A stretch of DNA of 64,000 bases from Microstegium vimineum (taxonomy: Eukaryota > Streptophyta > Magnoliopsida > Poales > Poaceae), in the NCBI GenBank assembly GCA_022036555.1, contig CM039130.1:18564570-18628569 (forward strand). The letters are read 5' to 3'. The position numbers were made by a program, and so were the translations under genes. Position 1 is the stretch's first letter. Every line of letters starts with the position of its first letter. The notes beneath the pieces were generated by a model. That model saw only the letters and a program-made list of their open reading frames with translations. It ran no database searches and was not told the DNA's origin. Shown piece after piece: positions 1-10,328 of this stretch.

Positions 1-1258
1 AGGCAAGATAAGATACAAAGGTTGTTCACTTCGGGCCACTAGGCCGCTTAGCAACAGAAAGGGATGAGAAGGGTGCTAAACCGCCTAGCACAAGAAGGCC
101 CACGTTTTAAGAACTTGGCCGAACGTGGTGGGATCAAAGCCTAGATAGGTCTGTCACCCCTACTAGGTACCACAAACAAACCGTTGGACAAGCCACAGAC
201 ACAGGTAAGCGTATAGCCTAGACACCATGTCTACACTATATCTTACTACTCTAATCCGGATCCCGGTGAAATTGACTAGAGTACCAGTTTAACGGCGGTG
301 AACCAATGAACAACAAAAGTAAATACTTTACCAGAACTAAAGATCAATTACCATAAAAGAATCTCAAATACAGACTTACAAAAGAGAAGGCCGCATCCGC
401 CAAGGTAGAGCTTGGAGAAGACACCAGACAGGTCCGGCTCTCCTCCAGACTCTCCTCACTCTCTCCCTATTTTCTATGCTACTAGTAGAGTACGACTTCG
501 CCTCTGTGTAGAGAGAGTAGCTCCTCCTTGGTGTGTCTTGAATGAGAGGGAGTGAGGGGGTATTTATAATGGAGAGGTGGAGTAGGGGCTACTCCACCGC
601 CACATCATTGATCCCAACCGCCTTCAGATCAAGGGTGGAGAGGAATTGAGTATGTGCTTCTTTGCATGGCGGCATGCAAAGGAGGTGGGCGCCCCATAGC
701 CTTAGGGGGGGTCGGCTGACCCCTCTATGGGTGGTGGGACCTCCCCTGTCCTTCTAAAGGTGGCCCACATGTCTTGGAGTGGGTGTGCACAGGCTGGATC
801 ACTTTTGGACGTCGGTTTGTACTCTTGTGGGCCCATGGATCCATGTGAAGTGAATATGAGCCATTTAGAGAAAGCACAAGTTGATCCAAGGGTGGAGAAT
901 CACTTGGGAGTGCTTCTCCTGGATCATGGCCAGCGTGGGAGGCTGGTGGGCCCCATGGTGAGGTCGGCCGACCTGCACAAGGGGGTTAGTGACCCTCCAA
1001 CTATGACATGTGGGCCCTCTTATCATGTGGGTGCTTGGGATGGCTGGTGGGCCCCATAGGGTGGTCGGTCGACCCCCTATGGTGGGTCCCACTAGCTCAA
1101 TTCTCTCCATTTTCTGTAGTCCTGCAAGAAATACTCTGTGGACATGTGGAACTATTTATTAGATAAAATATCATTATGTCTTTGCTTGCTAGCTCCTGGA
1201 AAAGGTGTTTTGTTGACGGTTTTGATGCTATAAAAACATGGTAAAATTACCGTCAACA
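1..1258 (-). repeat. Element B: LTR of an Athila-type Ty3 retrotransposon, cut by the window edge
   Basis: The sense strand is minus. The LTR starts at 1258 (TGTTGACGGT) and runs leftward out of the window. It aligns in layout with the LTRs of element A: a U3 rich in GTGGGCCC, palindromes at 710-721, 962-973 and 1063-1074, a TATA box (TATAAATA on minus, 561-568), then a leader-like part at 1-240 resembling 9000-9190. It abuts the interior of A's left LTR at 1259, so I infer B inserted into that LTR. The target duplication cannot be checked because B's other end is outside. Confidence 0.7.
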
Positions 1259-2393
1259 ATGTATAAGCACCATGCTTACACACAGCTTATTACTTTGACT
1301 ACAATCTATAATCAAAGCACCCTATGACAGGCAATGATCGCATACGGGAAAGGCCACAAGGATCACAGACTATTGATGTAAAGGCTATTAAAGAGTTATA
1401 GGATATAACAAGACTATAACAAGTATAGTAATGCTCAAAGTAAATACTAAGTAAAGTAGAGAGAAAAGTAATATATTGAATAAGATAAAGTCTTACAAAG
1501 AAGGAAAGATACAAGAGCTATACCAGACTTCCCAGAAGACGACTCCAGAAATCCCCAGCACAGCTCGACTCAACTCTAACTCCCACTCTAGACTAACTCC
1601 TAGAACAATCTAAGGAATAGAGCTTGTAAGCTTCTTCACCATGTGTAGAGAGGGGGGTATGAGCCTCTATTTATAGTGGGAGATGGAGTAGGGGCTACTC
1701 CATCGCCACGTCATCGATCCAGGAGGCTTCAAATCTCCACTCTTCGATCCAACCACCTTATAACCGACTTTGAATGGATGGATGTGATCTTCAGCATGTG
1801 TTAGTGAGTATGGCGGTTGGCAAGGTACAAACCGACCAAGGGGGCGGTCGGCCGACCCCCCCCCCATGGCATGTGGGCCATCCTCCACCTTCTAGATGTT
1901 GCCCCACTGGTCAGGGACCAAGTGGGGGCCTTGTGGGCCTAAGCAGAGGTCGGCCAACCCCCCCTGGGGGCTCTGGCCCACCTCGGCCATCCAGGTGCTG
2001 GTCCCACTTGTCACTGATGTTGATTGTTGGTTCTGAGGTGATTGTCACGTTTATCTCCTTGGTGTGGGCCCATGGATCCATGTGCTTTAATTGTGAGCCG
2101 TTGAGAGAAAGCACAGAGTGATCCAATGGTTGGAATTCACTCTAAGGTGCTTCTCTTGGATGATGGCCGAGAGGGGAGAGCTGGTGGGCCCATAGGGTGG
2201 TCGGGCGACCCCCTATGTGGGCCCCACTGGCTCTCCTTTGCTCCATTTCTTCAATCCTACAATCAAACACTCCATGGACATGTGGAACTTGTTATTTGAT
2301 AAAGTATGCTCATGATGTTTTGGTTTATCCCTAATCCTGAGGTTGTTGACAACATTTTGGTTAAGTAAAAGTATATCATTCTTGGTGCCAACA
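1259..2393 (-). repeat. 3' LTR of element A (truncated)
   Basis: It is nearly colinear with 9189-10328 over about 1135 bp with scattered substitutions. The sense 5' end is TGTTGGCACC at 2393. TATAAATA lies on minus at 1668-1675, just before the predicted transcription start. Palindromic modules sit at 1846-1857, 1948-1959 and 2199-2210, upstream of the TATA box. The sense 3' end is missing because element B interrupts it at 1259. Confidence 0.8.
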
Positions 2394-4138
2394 ATATCCA
2401 CCAAGCTTAACCTTTTCTCGTCCCGAGCAAACAATCAAACTTAGCTCGATGGATCAGGAGTTGCTACTATGCTTCATATTTCAAGAGTACTAGATCTACA
2501 ACAATCATACTTCTCTTTTGAATGGAAAAGTTAGCGATAAAGACTCACCCATATTATCTTAGTCCTTCATGGGGCTTATGGATTTATCCTTTGTCTTGGG
2601 AAGTTGAGAGATAGAACAACTTGACTTGAGCACTAGTTTTCTCATTCTTTCACAAGTTTCATATCGTAGGTTTTTTAAAGTTTTGTAAAAGAAAGACTCA
2701 GTGTTCCTCGAATGGTACTCTCGAGTCACTTATAAGGTGTATGATTCCTCACCATGGCACATATCAAAGTTTGCCTTCTTTTTCATCCTACTCTAAAGGC
2801 TTATGTGGAGCTTATAGGTAGGGATCAAAGATGTAGCAAACTTACCTTGCATATATTGTAAAGTCAAATTCCGGATCCAAGGAGAGAAATGTCATACTCT
2901 TAGATCAAGATGTGCAAGTGTGTGGAAACATGGCAAATGATCAATACTCCTATAAATGATCTCTCTTTCCTAACTTATAAATTTTGAGACATAGCAATCT
3001 TTATTTATTTTTCTATGAGCTTTGAGAATGCTCAATTTTTTTCATGAGCTTTGATGCGCTCATTATTTCTAAAACTTTGGGACTTTGAGAATGCCCCTGA
3101 ATTTTGCATAGTCTATGTCTCATTTAACTAGCAACATACTAGAGAGAGAATTTTCTACTAAAGTATGGAGTATGAACTATGTGGAAAATGTAAGGCATGT
3201 TTCTACGTACTTCTAGTGTAGAATCAGCATGTATATGTGGCGTGTACGTGATCTTGATCTTGGGAGCATGATAAATCTCTCAACAAGGGTCACAAAACTT
3301 GACCAAACTCAACACAAAGCATGCAGCTTATGTAGAAAGCTTATATCATGAAAGAGCATATATGGCCTTGGTAGGAATTTTCACCATTTGAGGAACAAAA
3401 AGTGTTTTTATTATTTTAATAAATAAAACTCCGATTGTCATTCTTGCTTAGAACAATATTATAGTAGCTCTTATCTTGTCATATCATGTCTCACAACAAC
3501 TTAGACTTAGTTACAGTATTTGCAACCCACAAGTGCTTTAGGTTCATGATGGTTTCTCTCAAGCCAAGTAATCTATACTTAGAGAAATATCAAGTTGTAA
3601 ACTAAGTACTATAGAAACATTTAACAGAGCAACTATTCATCATTTCCATAGGAGATATTAATTTTCATGGAACATGTGAGAGTAGAGAGAAGTCTTTTAT
3701 TATTTTTATCAAATTTATTATTTTAGATGCAAGCAAAGATAAGCAGGAAGATGCATGAATTGTAAATGCAGAAATTAGATACTTACCTTAGTGGGGGAGG
3801 GAACCTCCCCCAAGCTTATCCTTTGCTCAACATGGTGGTGGCGGATATGGATGTAGTTGCCACCACGAATCCCACTGCTGATGTTGTTCTTCTTGCAATG
3901 CTTGGATCTGTTTGGCAGTTTGCTAGACAATGCGTGTTGTTTCACTGTGCTCAACACGCAGCTCACCAAAATCATTGGTGAGATGATCAAATTGTTGCCA
4001 CCGTTCACGATGCTCCCTATCTCGTGTGGACGAGAAGGATACTCGTGGTCTTTGCGGACATGGTGGTCGAGGAGGCATGCCACTGGAAGTGTGCATGGGA
4101 TCAGAAGATGCATCGTCTTCATCCTCACCAATAGCTCC
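2394..4138 (-). other. 3' untranslated region of element A
   Basis: This is AT-rich sequence between the extra ORF and the 3' LTR. No ORF here looks real. A perfect 8-bp hairpin (GGGGGAGG, loop GAA, CCTCCCCC) sits at 3793-3811; on the sense strand its purine half may be a secondary polypurine tract. The purine-rich stretch immediately next to the LTR (2394-2412 on minus) is the likelier plus-strand primer site. Confidence 0.5.
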
Positions 4139-5320
4139 TTAGGAAGGACCACCTTGCTCAAGATGAACAAAGTAAAGCCCCTCCTGAGCTCTCCTGTCTG
4201 ATCTTGCAAAACCTCTTTGCCCAATTCCTTGATCTAAATCAAGGGTTAGCTTATGGGTCCTATACAACTGACGTTGCCTATTTGGAAGAGGCACCTCAGT
4301 TGTATGGCCACTATAAATCATTTTAAGTTCACCATTGGGATCTCTTTTCAAGATTTGAGCAGTTGTAAGATATTCTTCTGCGATCACTGCTCTAGGTGAA
4401 GAGATGTATATGAAAGGGTAGTTGCCATTTAACAAGTCCATAGATTTGGCAAGATGAGTAATCAAATATGTGAATTGAATAGGTCCATTACTCTCAATTG
4501 AACTTTGCCAAAATTCTACCAAACATTTCACAGGAGAGATTTGAATTTTATTGACCATGGCATAAAGCAATTTTAATTCTGTGGTGCTTAACATGTGAGC
4601 ATTACTTCTAGGAAACAAAGTCATATTCATCCAAAGAAGCATGAAACGGAGAGTTGGATTATGAATTTCCTCAGGTTTTGGATTTGAGCAATCATTCAGA
4701 GTAGAGATAGATATCCAAAATTTTCTTTTATTGAATCTACGCATGGCAAGGTCTAAATCAAGCAAGAATGAATCATCAAAGCCAAAAGCAACATTTAGAT
4801 GACTCCAAGTTAAACTAAAGCTTTGATTAAACATGTGAAAAGATATTCCATCATCAGAGCTTTGTAGAGAACACAAGAATTCTGTGGTGAGTAACTCAAT
4901 TCCAAGCTCCTCTACTTGCCAAAAGCTAGACCAACCAATAGTAGAAAAGATAGTGTTGAATTCGGTGGTCATACCTACGTTGGAGAGAAGAATAAGATCC
5001 AATATCCTTGTGTGCTCGAAAGATCGATCCCGAAGAGCGAGATATCGCTGGTACTCTAGTTGGTCAAACCAGAGTCCACTTTGATGATCATAGGTCCTCA
5101 TCGGGGGAACCATGAATGCCACGATGTGAGGTACCTCCATCGGCACTTCTTCCTCCTCCTGAGGTTGTCCTTTGGTTGGAGTGTTCTCCCAAGTATATCG
5201 AGCAGAACCTCCCCTTCTTCTTCCTTGGGAAGTATCCTCGGATTGGTGGGAGCACCAAGATGAGCTCCCACTCAGGATTTGCTTTGCTTTCTTGAATGCG
5301 GATCTTAGAGGGTTCTTCAT
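4139..5320 (-). CDS. Element A ORF2: Athila ORF-1 / plant-transposon-like protein (393 aa)
   Basis: This is an open frame of 393 codons without interruption, the only large intact ORF in the Ty3 pile. The N-terminus is short and basic (KNPLRSAFKKAKQIL), followed by a Ser/Arg/Glu-rich linker. From about residue 100 there is a conserved region with the motifs NTIFSTIGW, LLTTEFLCSL and SLTWSHLN, matching the ORF at 19199-19787 of element C (FDLIFRMIGW, LLTIEFLCTL, TLSWREL). From memory of families this resembles the Athila ORF-1 / putative plant transposon protein group; its biochemical role is not known to me. A TATA box lies about 270 bp upstream of the start. The preserved frame beside decayed gag suggests selection or recent insertion. 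Confidence 0.75.
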   Translation of the reverse strand: MKNPLRSAFKKAKQILSGSSSWCSHQSEDTSQGRRRGGSARYTWENTPTKGQPQEEEEVPMEVPHIVAFMVPPMRTYDHQSGLWFDQLEYQRYLALRDRSFEHTRILDLILLSNVGMTTEFNTIFSTIGWSSFWQVEELGIELLTTEFLCSLQSSDDGISFHMFNQSFSLTWSHLNVAFGFDDSFLLDLDLAMRRFNKRKFWISISTLNDCSNPKPEEIHNPTLRFMLLWMNMTLFPRSNAHMLSTTELKLLYAMVNKIQISPVKCLVEFWQSSIESNGPIQFTYLITHLAKSMDLLNGNYPFIYISSPRAVIAEEYLTTAQILKRDPNGELKMIYSGHTTEVPLPNRQRQLYRTHKLTLDLDQGIGQRGFARSDRRAQEGLYFVHLEQGGPS

Positions 5321-5586
5321 CTTCTAGAGAGGAAGAGAGAAACAAGGACAAGACTAGGACAAGGTTGTGTGTAGAATGGATTTCCTAGTTTGCCTTATGG
5401 GGATAGGCTTGAGCTGAGAGAAGCTTGATGAAGACAATATCTTCTTGTGGACTAGTTAGAGCAGCACTACTCTTGAGAGCTAAGAACTTCTCTCGAATAA
5501 AGAGAGGAAAGAGCAAGGCAAGGAGAGGTTCGAGCTCGAACTGGATTCTGGTTGAGGTGTGAGGAATTGAGCTCTCTCTACTTGGG

Positions 5587-5594
5587 CTTTTATA
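5587..5594 (-). promoter_or_regulatory. Internal TATA box driving element A ORF2
   Basis: TATAAAAG on the minus strand, about 270 bp before the ATG of the 393-codon ORF. A palindromic GGTCGGCCGACC lies 37 bp upstream (5631-5642). The equivalent position in element C also carries a TATA box (18840-18847). Promoter function is inferred from position and conservation. Confidence 0.6.
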
Positions 5595-5621
5595 GAGGGA
5601 GGAAGTGGCACCAAGGAGGCA

Positions 5622-6264
5622 CCAAGGGGTGGTCGGCCGACCCCCCTTGGGCATGCCCTTGGGTGCCATGATCACTAGCTTTAGGAGATGCCTTACACAA
5701 GCAAAAGGAAAAGAGGGAGGTGACCAAAGGTGGTCGGCCGACCCCCTAAAGTGGGGATTCCACTCATACTTTTTCTAGTGCTTGGTGAAAGGTGAAGCAT
5801 GATTTGTGATGTGATCAAAAAGTTGAGCTAAAGTTCTCAAGATTCTCCTCTTTAAACAAAGAGTAGTGGGGAACAAAGGTATGTCATGCTTTGCTCAAAA
5901 GTGATTGTTGTGTTTTCTTTTTCAAAGCATGACAAAGTGAAAGTGAAAGGTGTCATGATTCTTCACTTTGGACAAGGAGTAGTGGGAGACAAGGATGTGT
6001 CATGCTTTGACCAAAAGTGATTGATGTACTTTAAAGCATGACAAAGATAAAGATAGATGTCTCCTAAAGCAAAATCTAAATTTTGAATTTCTCACTACTC
6101 AAATCATGAGATTCTTGGACAAAGGAAGATGGAGAGAAGAGGAGGTGACCATGGGTCACTAGTGGTGGTCGGCCGACCCCCCTAGTCCTCTATTTTTTAA
6201 AAGGTCAAAACTTAATCCCTATTTAAATAAGCCAAGATAGGTTGCATAGGGTGGTTGGCCGACC
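5622..6264. repeat. Cluster of four GGTCGGCCGACC hairpin modules
   Basis: Perfect 12-bp palindromes occur at 5631-5642, 5732-5743 and 6167-6178, and a one-change copy at 6253-6264. Each is flanked by short arms complementary to each other but different between copies, for example CCAAGGGG with CCCCTTGG at 5631 and ACTAG with CTAGT at 6167. The cluster lies between the protease stop and the ORF2 promoter. The same module recurs in the LTR U3 regions of A and B. Confidence 0.8.
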
Positions 6265-6458
6265 CCCCTACGGTCCTAGCTTTTGTCAAATGTCAGCGCT
6301 ACACTAATCTCAAGTTTTATTTAATCTGAAACTTTATTATTTCTAAATTTTTAAGCATGATGAAAAATTAAAGGTATGAAATAAGAGATAACTACTGACT
6401 TACCTTTCAGCGAAGGCTCCTTGATTTTAAGTCCTCGGAGTAGGACTCTCCTTCTGGT

Positions 6459-8493
6459 TCATTCTTCGGGTACACTTGATGTCTCCGAAGATGGAGACCG
6501 TAGGGTGTGCACATGCTTTGCTTTCCAAACCTGCCTTGGATTAGCAGGTTCATCTTCCTTGAGTTCATTGATCTTGGCCTCCGGGTACTGCTTCTTTTGG
6601 CGTGGGGCTCGAACTCTTCTTCTTGGTGGGTGTGCCTTAACCTGTTTGTTAAGTTTATAACCATTGAAAGCACATTTTACCTTATGACTCGGGAACTGGA
6701 AATGGATCTGGCCGAATCCCACATAGATGACTGAATTGGTAGTGTTGAGGAAGGGCCTTCCCAAGATGACAGGAACATCCACGTTGGCTCCCATGTCCAA
6801 GATGATGAAATCGGTGGGGATGTACTCGTCTTGGATGTTTACCAAGATATCCCTCGCGAGTCCCTCGAGAAACCTCATCGTTTGATCCGCCATCTGCAAG
6901 CGAACACATGTAGGGAGCAAAGGTCCCCCTAACAAGTTATCGTATGTTACCTTGGACATGATGTTGACACCCAATCCAAGGTCGCAGAAGGCGTTGTGGA
7001 AGGTTTGTTGTCCTATTGAGCATTTGATCGTCGGGTGGCCTGGATCTTCCTTCTTCATGATGAAGGGAGCATCAAGAAGATAGCCCCAATAGGAGCAAAG
7101 TGGAGGCTTACCGAACCTCGTTGTTACCATGTTAACAAGCTCAATTGAATCCTCTGGTTTCCCAGGAATTTTACCTTGTTCTAGAGATGGCAAAGCTGCT
7201 GCTAATTGAGCTAATTGTGTTCCTAGCATTTTATTAAAACTCAATTGGTTTTTCATAGCAGTGGCAAGGCTATCCATTTTTTCACCAAGAGTTTCAAGAA
7301 CTTTATCATTGGCAATCATCTTTTTATTTATTCCATCATTAATTTTAGATTGACCAAGAACAAGATCTTTCAATGAAGGTTGATTATTATAAAAATTATA
7401 ATTATTTTAATTGCTATTACCTCCATTACCTTGGTAGAAGGGGCATGAATTTTAGTTTCCTTGTTGTTGGGGTCAATACCCGTTGTTGTTGTTGTTGCTG
7501 ATGAGGTTCACGTCCTTCTCTGAGTGATCGTTTCCTCCACACACCTCGTACCATGGGTCAGCTTCAATAGCTTGTGTGGTGGTGATGGGGTAGATGGCCT
7601 CTCGTTCCTTCTTGGAACCTTCTTCTATCTTTTTCATTAAGAGGTCCATCTTGGCAAAGAGTATGTCCACCTCACTGATGGTGAGCATACCTCTCCTCTT
7701 CGGTTGGAGACGTTCCTCACCCCATCCTTGGTTGACTACCATCTTTTCGATGAGGTCCTTGGCATTCCTCATGGTGTGTTGGAGAAATTCCCCTCCAGCG
7801 GCAGCATCAAGGTGACTACGGGCCATGCTAGACAGCCCGTGGTAGAATCCTTGAATCAGGAGCCAATCTTCTATCCCATGATGAGGACAGGCACGAATGT
7901 ACTCCTAGAGATTCTCCCATGCTTCGGAAATCGTCTCATCAGACTGTTGTTGGAAGCTTGAAATCTTTCCACAAAGAGCATTGGTTTTGCCTGTCGGAAA
8001 GAACTTCTTGAGGAATGTGTTAGCACACCTCTCCCAGGTGGTGGCTTCTTCTTTGTGGTTGTAGAACCATTGCTTCGCCTTTCCCAATAACGAGAATAGG
8101 AAGAGGCGAAGACGAACAGTGTCAGGTGCCACTCCCTTGATGGTAAACGTGCCACACACTCCATGAAGTGCTGGAGATGAGCATTGGCATCCTCACGGGG
8201 CTTCCCGCAAAATGGATTGGGTTGCACCATGTGGATCAAGGCGAGCTTCAGCTCGAATGGAGCATCCCGATGTTGACCTCGGGACCTTGAGCTACGTGGG
8301 TAGCGGACGGAGCTGAGAAGTCAGAGATCGCCTTCTGGGCCATAGCTTCCTTGAGTGGTGGTGTAGAGCCTCCTTCCTCGAACAGATTCAGGGTCGAGAT
8401 GAACCTCTGACGTGGAACTTGACGACGTCTAGTTCTCCTCAACAGCTGCTCGGGATCTTCTAGATAGTTTCCCGGCAGTTGGAAACCGCTCAT
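6459..8493 (-). pseudogene. Element A gag-protease polyprotein (broken)
   Basis: The gag starts MSGFQLPGNYLEDPEQ and holds the retrotransposon gag core (LLGKAKQWFYNHKEEATTWE, FLKKFFPTGKTNAL). It is followed by an Asn-rich linker and an aspartic protease with DLGLGVNIM at the catalytic site (element C has DLGASVSVM) and ILGRPFL further on. The reading shifts frame near 8260 and has in-frame stops near 7905 and 7473. The protein ends naturally after a charged tail with SSVPEE, without running into reverse transcriptase. Related copies lie at 13190-14586 and 16360-18318. Confidence 0.8.
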
Positions 8494-8611
8494 ACACTGG
8501 CTGGCTTCACAAGAAAGGAAGACATAGATAGGAGTAAGCCCCTATGACTAATTGATAACTAAGTTAACAAGAATCTCTGGATTCAATCTAATTAAAATTT
8601 CTAGGCTATGC

Positions 8612-8631
8612 TTTCCCCGGCAACGGTGCCA
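8612..8631 (-). promoter_or_regulatory. Primer binding site of element A (tRNA-Asp type)
   Basis: On minus the site reads TGGCACCGTTGCCGGGGAAA. It is one change from the complement of the plant tRNA-Asp 3' end (TGGCGCCGTTGCCGGGGA), and lies 8 bp after the LTR end. Confidence 0.8.
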
Positions 8632-8639
8632 GAAATGCT

Positions 8640-10328
8640 TGTTGGTATTTCTTATGACTATTGGATAAATCCGCAAGCGCACAGATTATACCGTTGTAGT
8701 ACTTCACCTAGGAGTATTCCAAGGTATCGTAATTTATATTTTCCCAAGGGAAAGTTGGGCTAGAAATGATAATTAGATAGAGATCCTAGAGAGCACCTCA
8801 ACTTAGTATCAACTAGTATAGGGGGTAAACGATATATGTAAAAGGAAGGGTTGATGAATGAATAAGCCAAGGTAAATGATACTTAGAACAGACTAGATAG
8901 AATAGCTAGGTGGGACTCCTATATAATTCACTCTACTTCAATATACTTAGCCAATTAACTAGTCTAAACACTATAGTTTGTCTCCTCAATACAAGTATGC
9001 TAGGCAAGGGGATAGATCAGTAGGAGGACAAAACTCCTATCAGACCACGCCCTCTTCTTCTGGGGGGCTTACCTTTTAAGAACTTGTCTAAGAACACATG
9101 GTGGAATACAAAGACTAGACAAGGTTGTCACTGTCTTGCTAGCTACCACAAACAATCCGTGCAACAAGTGGTAACCAAGGATAACATGATGTATAAGCAC
9201 CATGCTTACACACAACTTATTACTTTGACTATGATCTATAATCAAAGCACCCTATGACAGGCAATGATCGCATATGGGAAAGGCCACAAGGATCACAGAC
9301 TATTGATGTAAAGGCTATTAAAGAGCTATACGATATAACAAGACTATAACAAGTATAGTAATGCTCAAAGTAAATACTAAGTAAAGTAGAGAGAAAAGTA
9401 ATATATTGAATAAGATAAAGTCTTACAAAGAAGGAAAGATACAAGAGTTATACCAGACTTCCCAGAAGATGACTTCGGAAATCCCGAGCATAGCTCGACT
9501 CAACTCTAACTCCCACTCTAGACTAACTCCTAGAACAATCTAAGGAATAGAGCTTGTAAGCTTCTTCACCATGTGTAGAGAGGGGGGTATGAGCCTCTAT
9601 TTATAGTGGGAGGTGGAGTAGGGGCTATTCCATCGCCACGTTATCGATCTAGGAGGCTTCAAATCTCCACCCTTGGATCCAACCGCCTTAGAAACGACTT
9701 TGAATGGATGGATGTGATCTTTAGCATGTGTTAGCGAGTATGGCAGTTGGCTGGGTCCAAACCGACCAAGGGGGCGGTCGGCCGACCCCCCCCCCTATGG
9801 CATGTGGGCCATCCTCCACCTTCTAGATGCTGCCCCACTGGTCAGGGACCAAGTGGGGGCCTTGTGGGCATAGGCAGAGGTTGGCCGACCCCAAGGGGGG
9901 GCTCTGGCCCACCTCAGCCATCCAGGTGCTGGTCCCACTTGTCATTGATGTTGATTGTTGGTTCTGAGGTGATTGTCACGTTTATCTCCTTGGTGTGGGT
10001 GGGCCCATGGATTCATGTGCTTTGATTGTGAGCCGTTGAGAGAAAGCACAGAGTGATCCAATGGTTGGAATTCACTCTAAGGTGCTTCTCTTGGATCATG
10101 GCACAGAGGGGAGAGGTGGTGGGCCCATAGGGTGGTCGGCCGACCGCCTATGTGGGCCCTACTGGCTTTCATTTGCTCCATTTCTTCAATCCTGCAATCA
10201 AACACTCCATGGACATGTGGAACTTGTTATTTGATAAGGTATGCTCATGATGTGTTTGTTTATCCTTGATCCTGAGGTTGTTGGCAGCATTTTGGTTAAG
10301 TAAAAGTATATCATTCTTGGTGCCAACA
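8640..10328 (-). repeat. 5' LTR of element A (1689 bp)
   Basis: The LTR is bounded on the plus strand by TGTTGG (8640) and CCAACA (10328), a 6-bp terminal inverted repeat. TATAAATA lies on minus at 9598-9605. Three hairpin modules sit upstream of it at 9776-9787, 9879-9890 and 10134-10145. The last forms a longer inverted repeat with the flanking GGGCCCATAGG and CCTATGTGGGCCC. U3 also carries several GTGGGCCC motifs. Confidence 0.8.

Larger units (their letters stand above)
1259..10328 (-). mobile_element. Element A: non-autonomous Athila-type Ty3 retrotransposon (gag-protease plus extra ORF, no pol)
   Basis: Order on the minus strand: 5' LTR (10328-8640), tRNA-Asp primer site (8631-8612), broken gag-protease (8493-6459), spacer with palindromes and an internal TATA box (6458-5321), intact extra ORF (5320-4139), 3' untranslated part (4138-2394), 3' LTR (2393-1259, its last ~550 bp cut off by element B). 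No reverse transcriptase, RNase H or integrase motif occurs anywhere between the LTRs. The protease ORF ends at a stop equivalent to that in element C, so loss of pol looks ancestral rather than accidental. The right outer flank (10329) is the interior of element D's LTR, so A probably landed in D. Confidence 0.8.

Noticed and set aside
8612..8631. tRNA gene fragment
   Set aside because: The match to the tRNA-Asp 3' end is the retrotransposon primer binding site; no cloverleaf surrounds it here or at 13052 and 16090.
710..10145. CRISPR-like repeat array
   Set aside because: The 12-bp palindromes are irregularly spaced, inside LTR elements of a plant genome, without uniform spacers.
1259..10328. 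A perfect target duplication for element A
   Set aside because: The sequence left of 1259 is element B, and A's true left end lies outside the window, so no duplication can be claimed.
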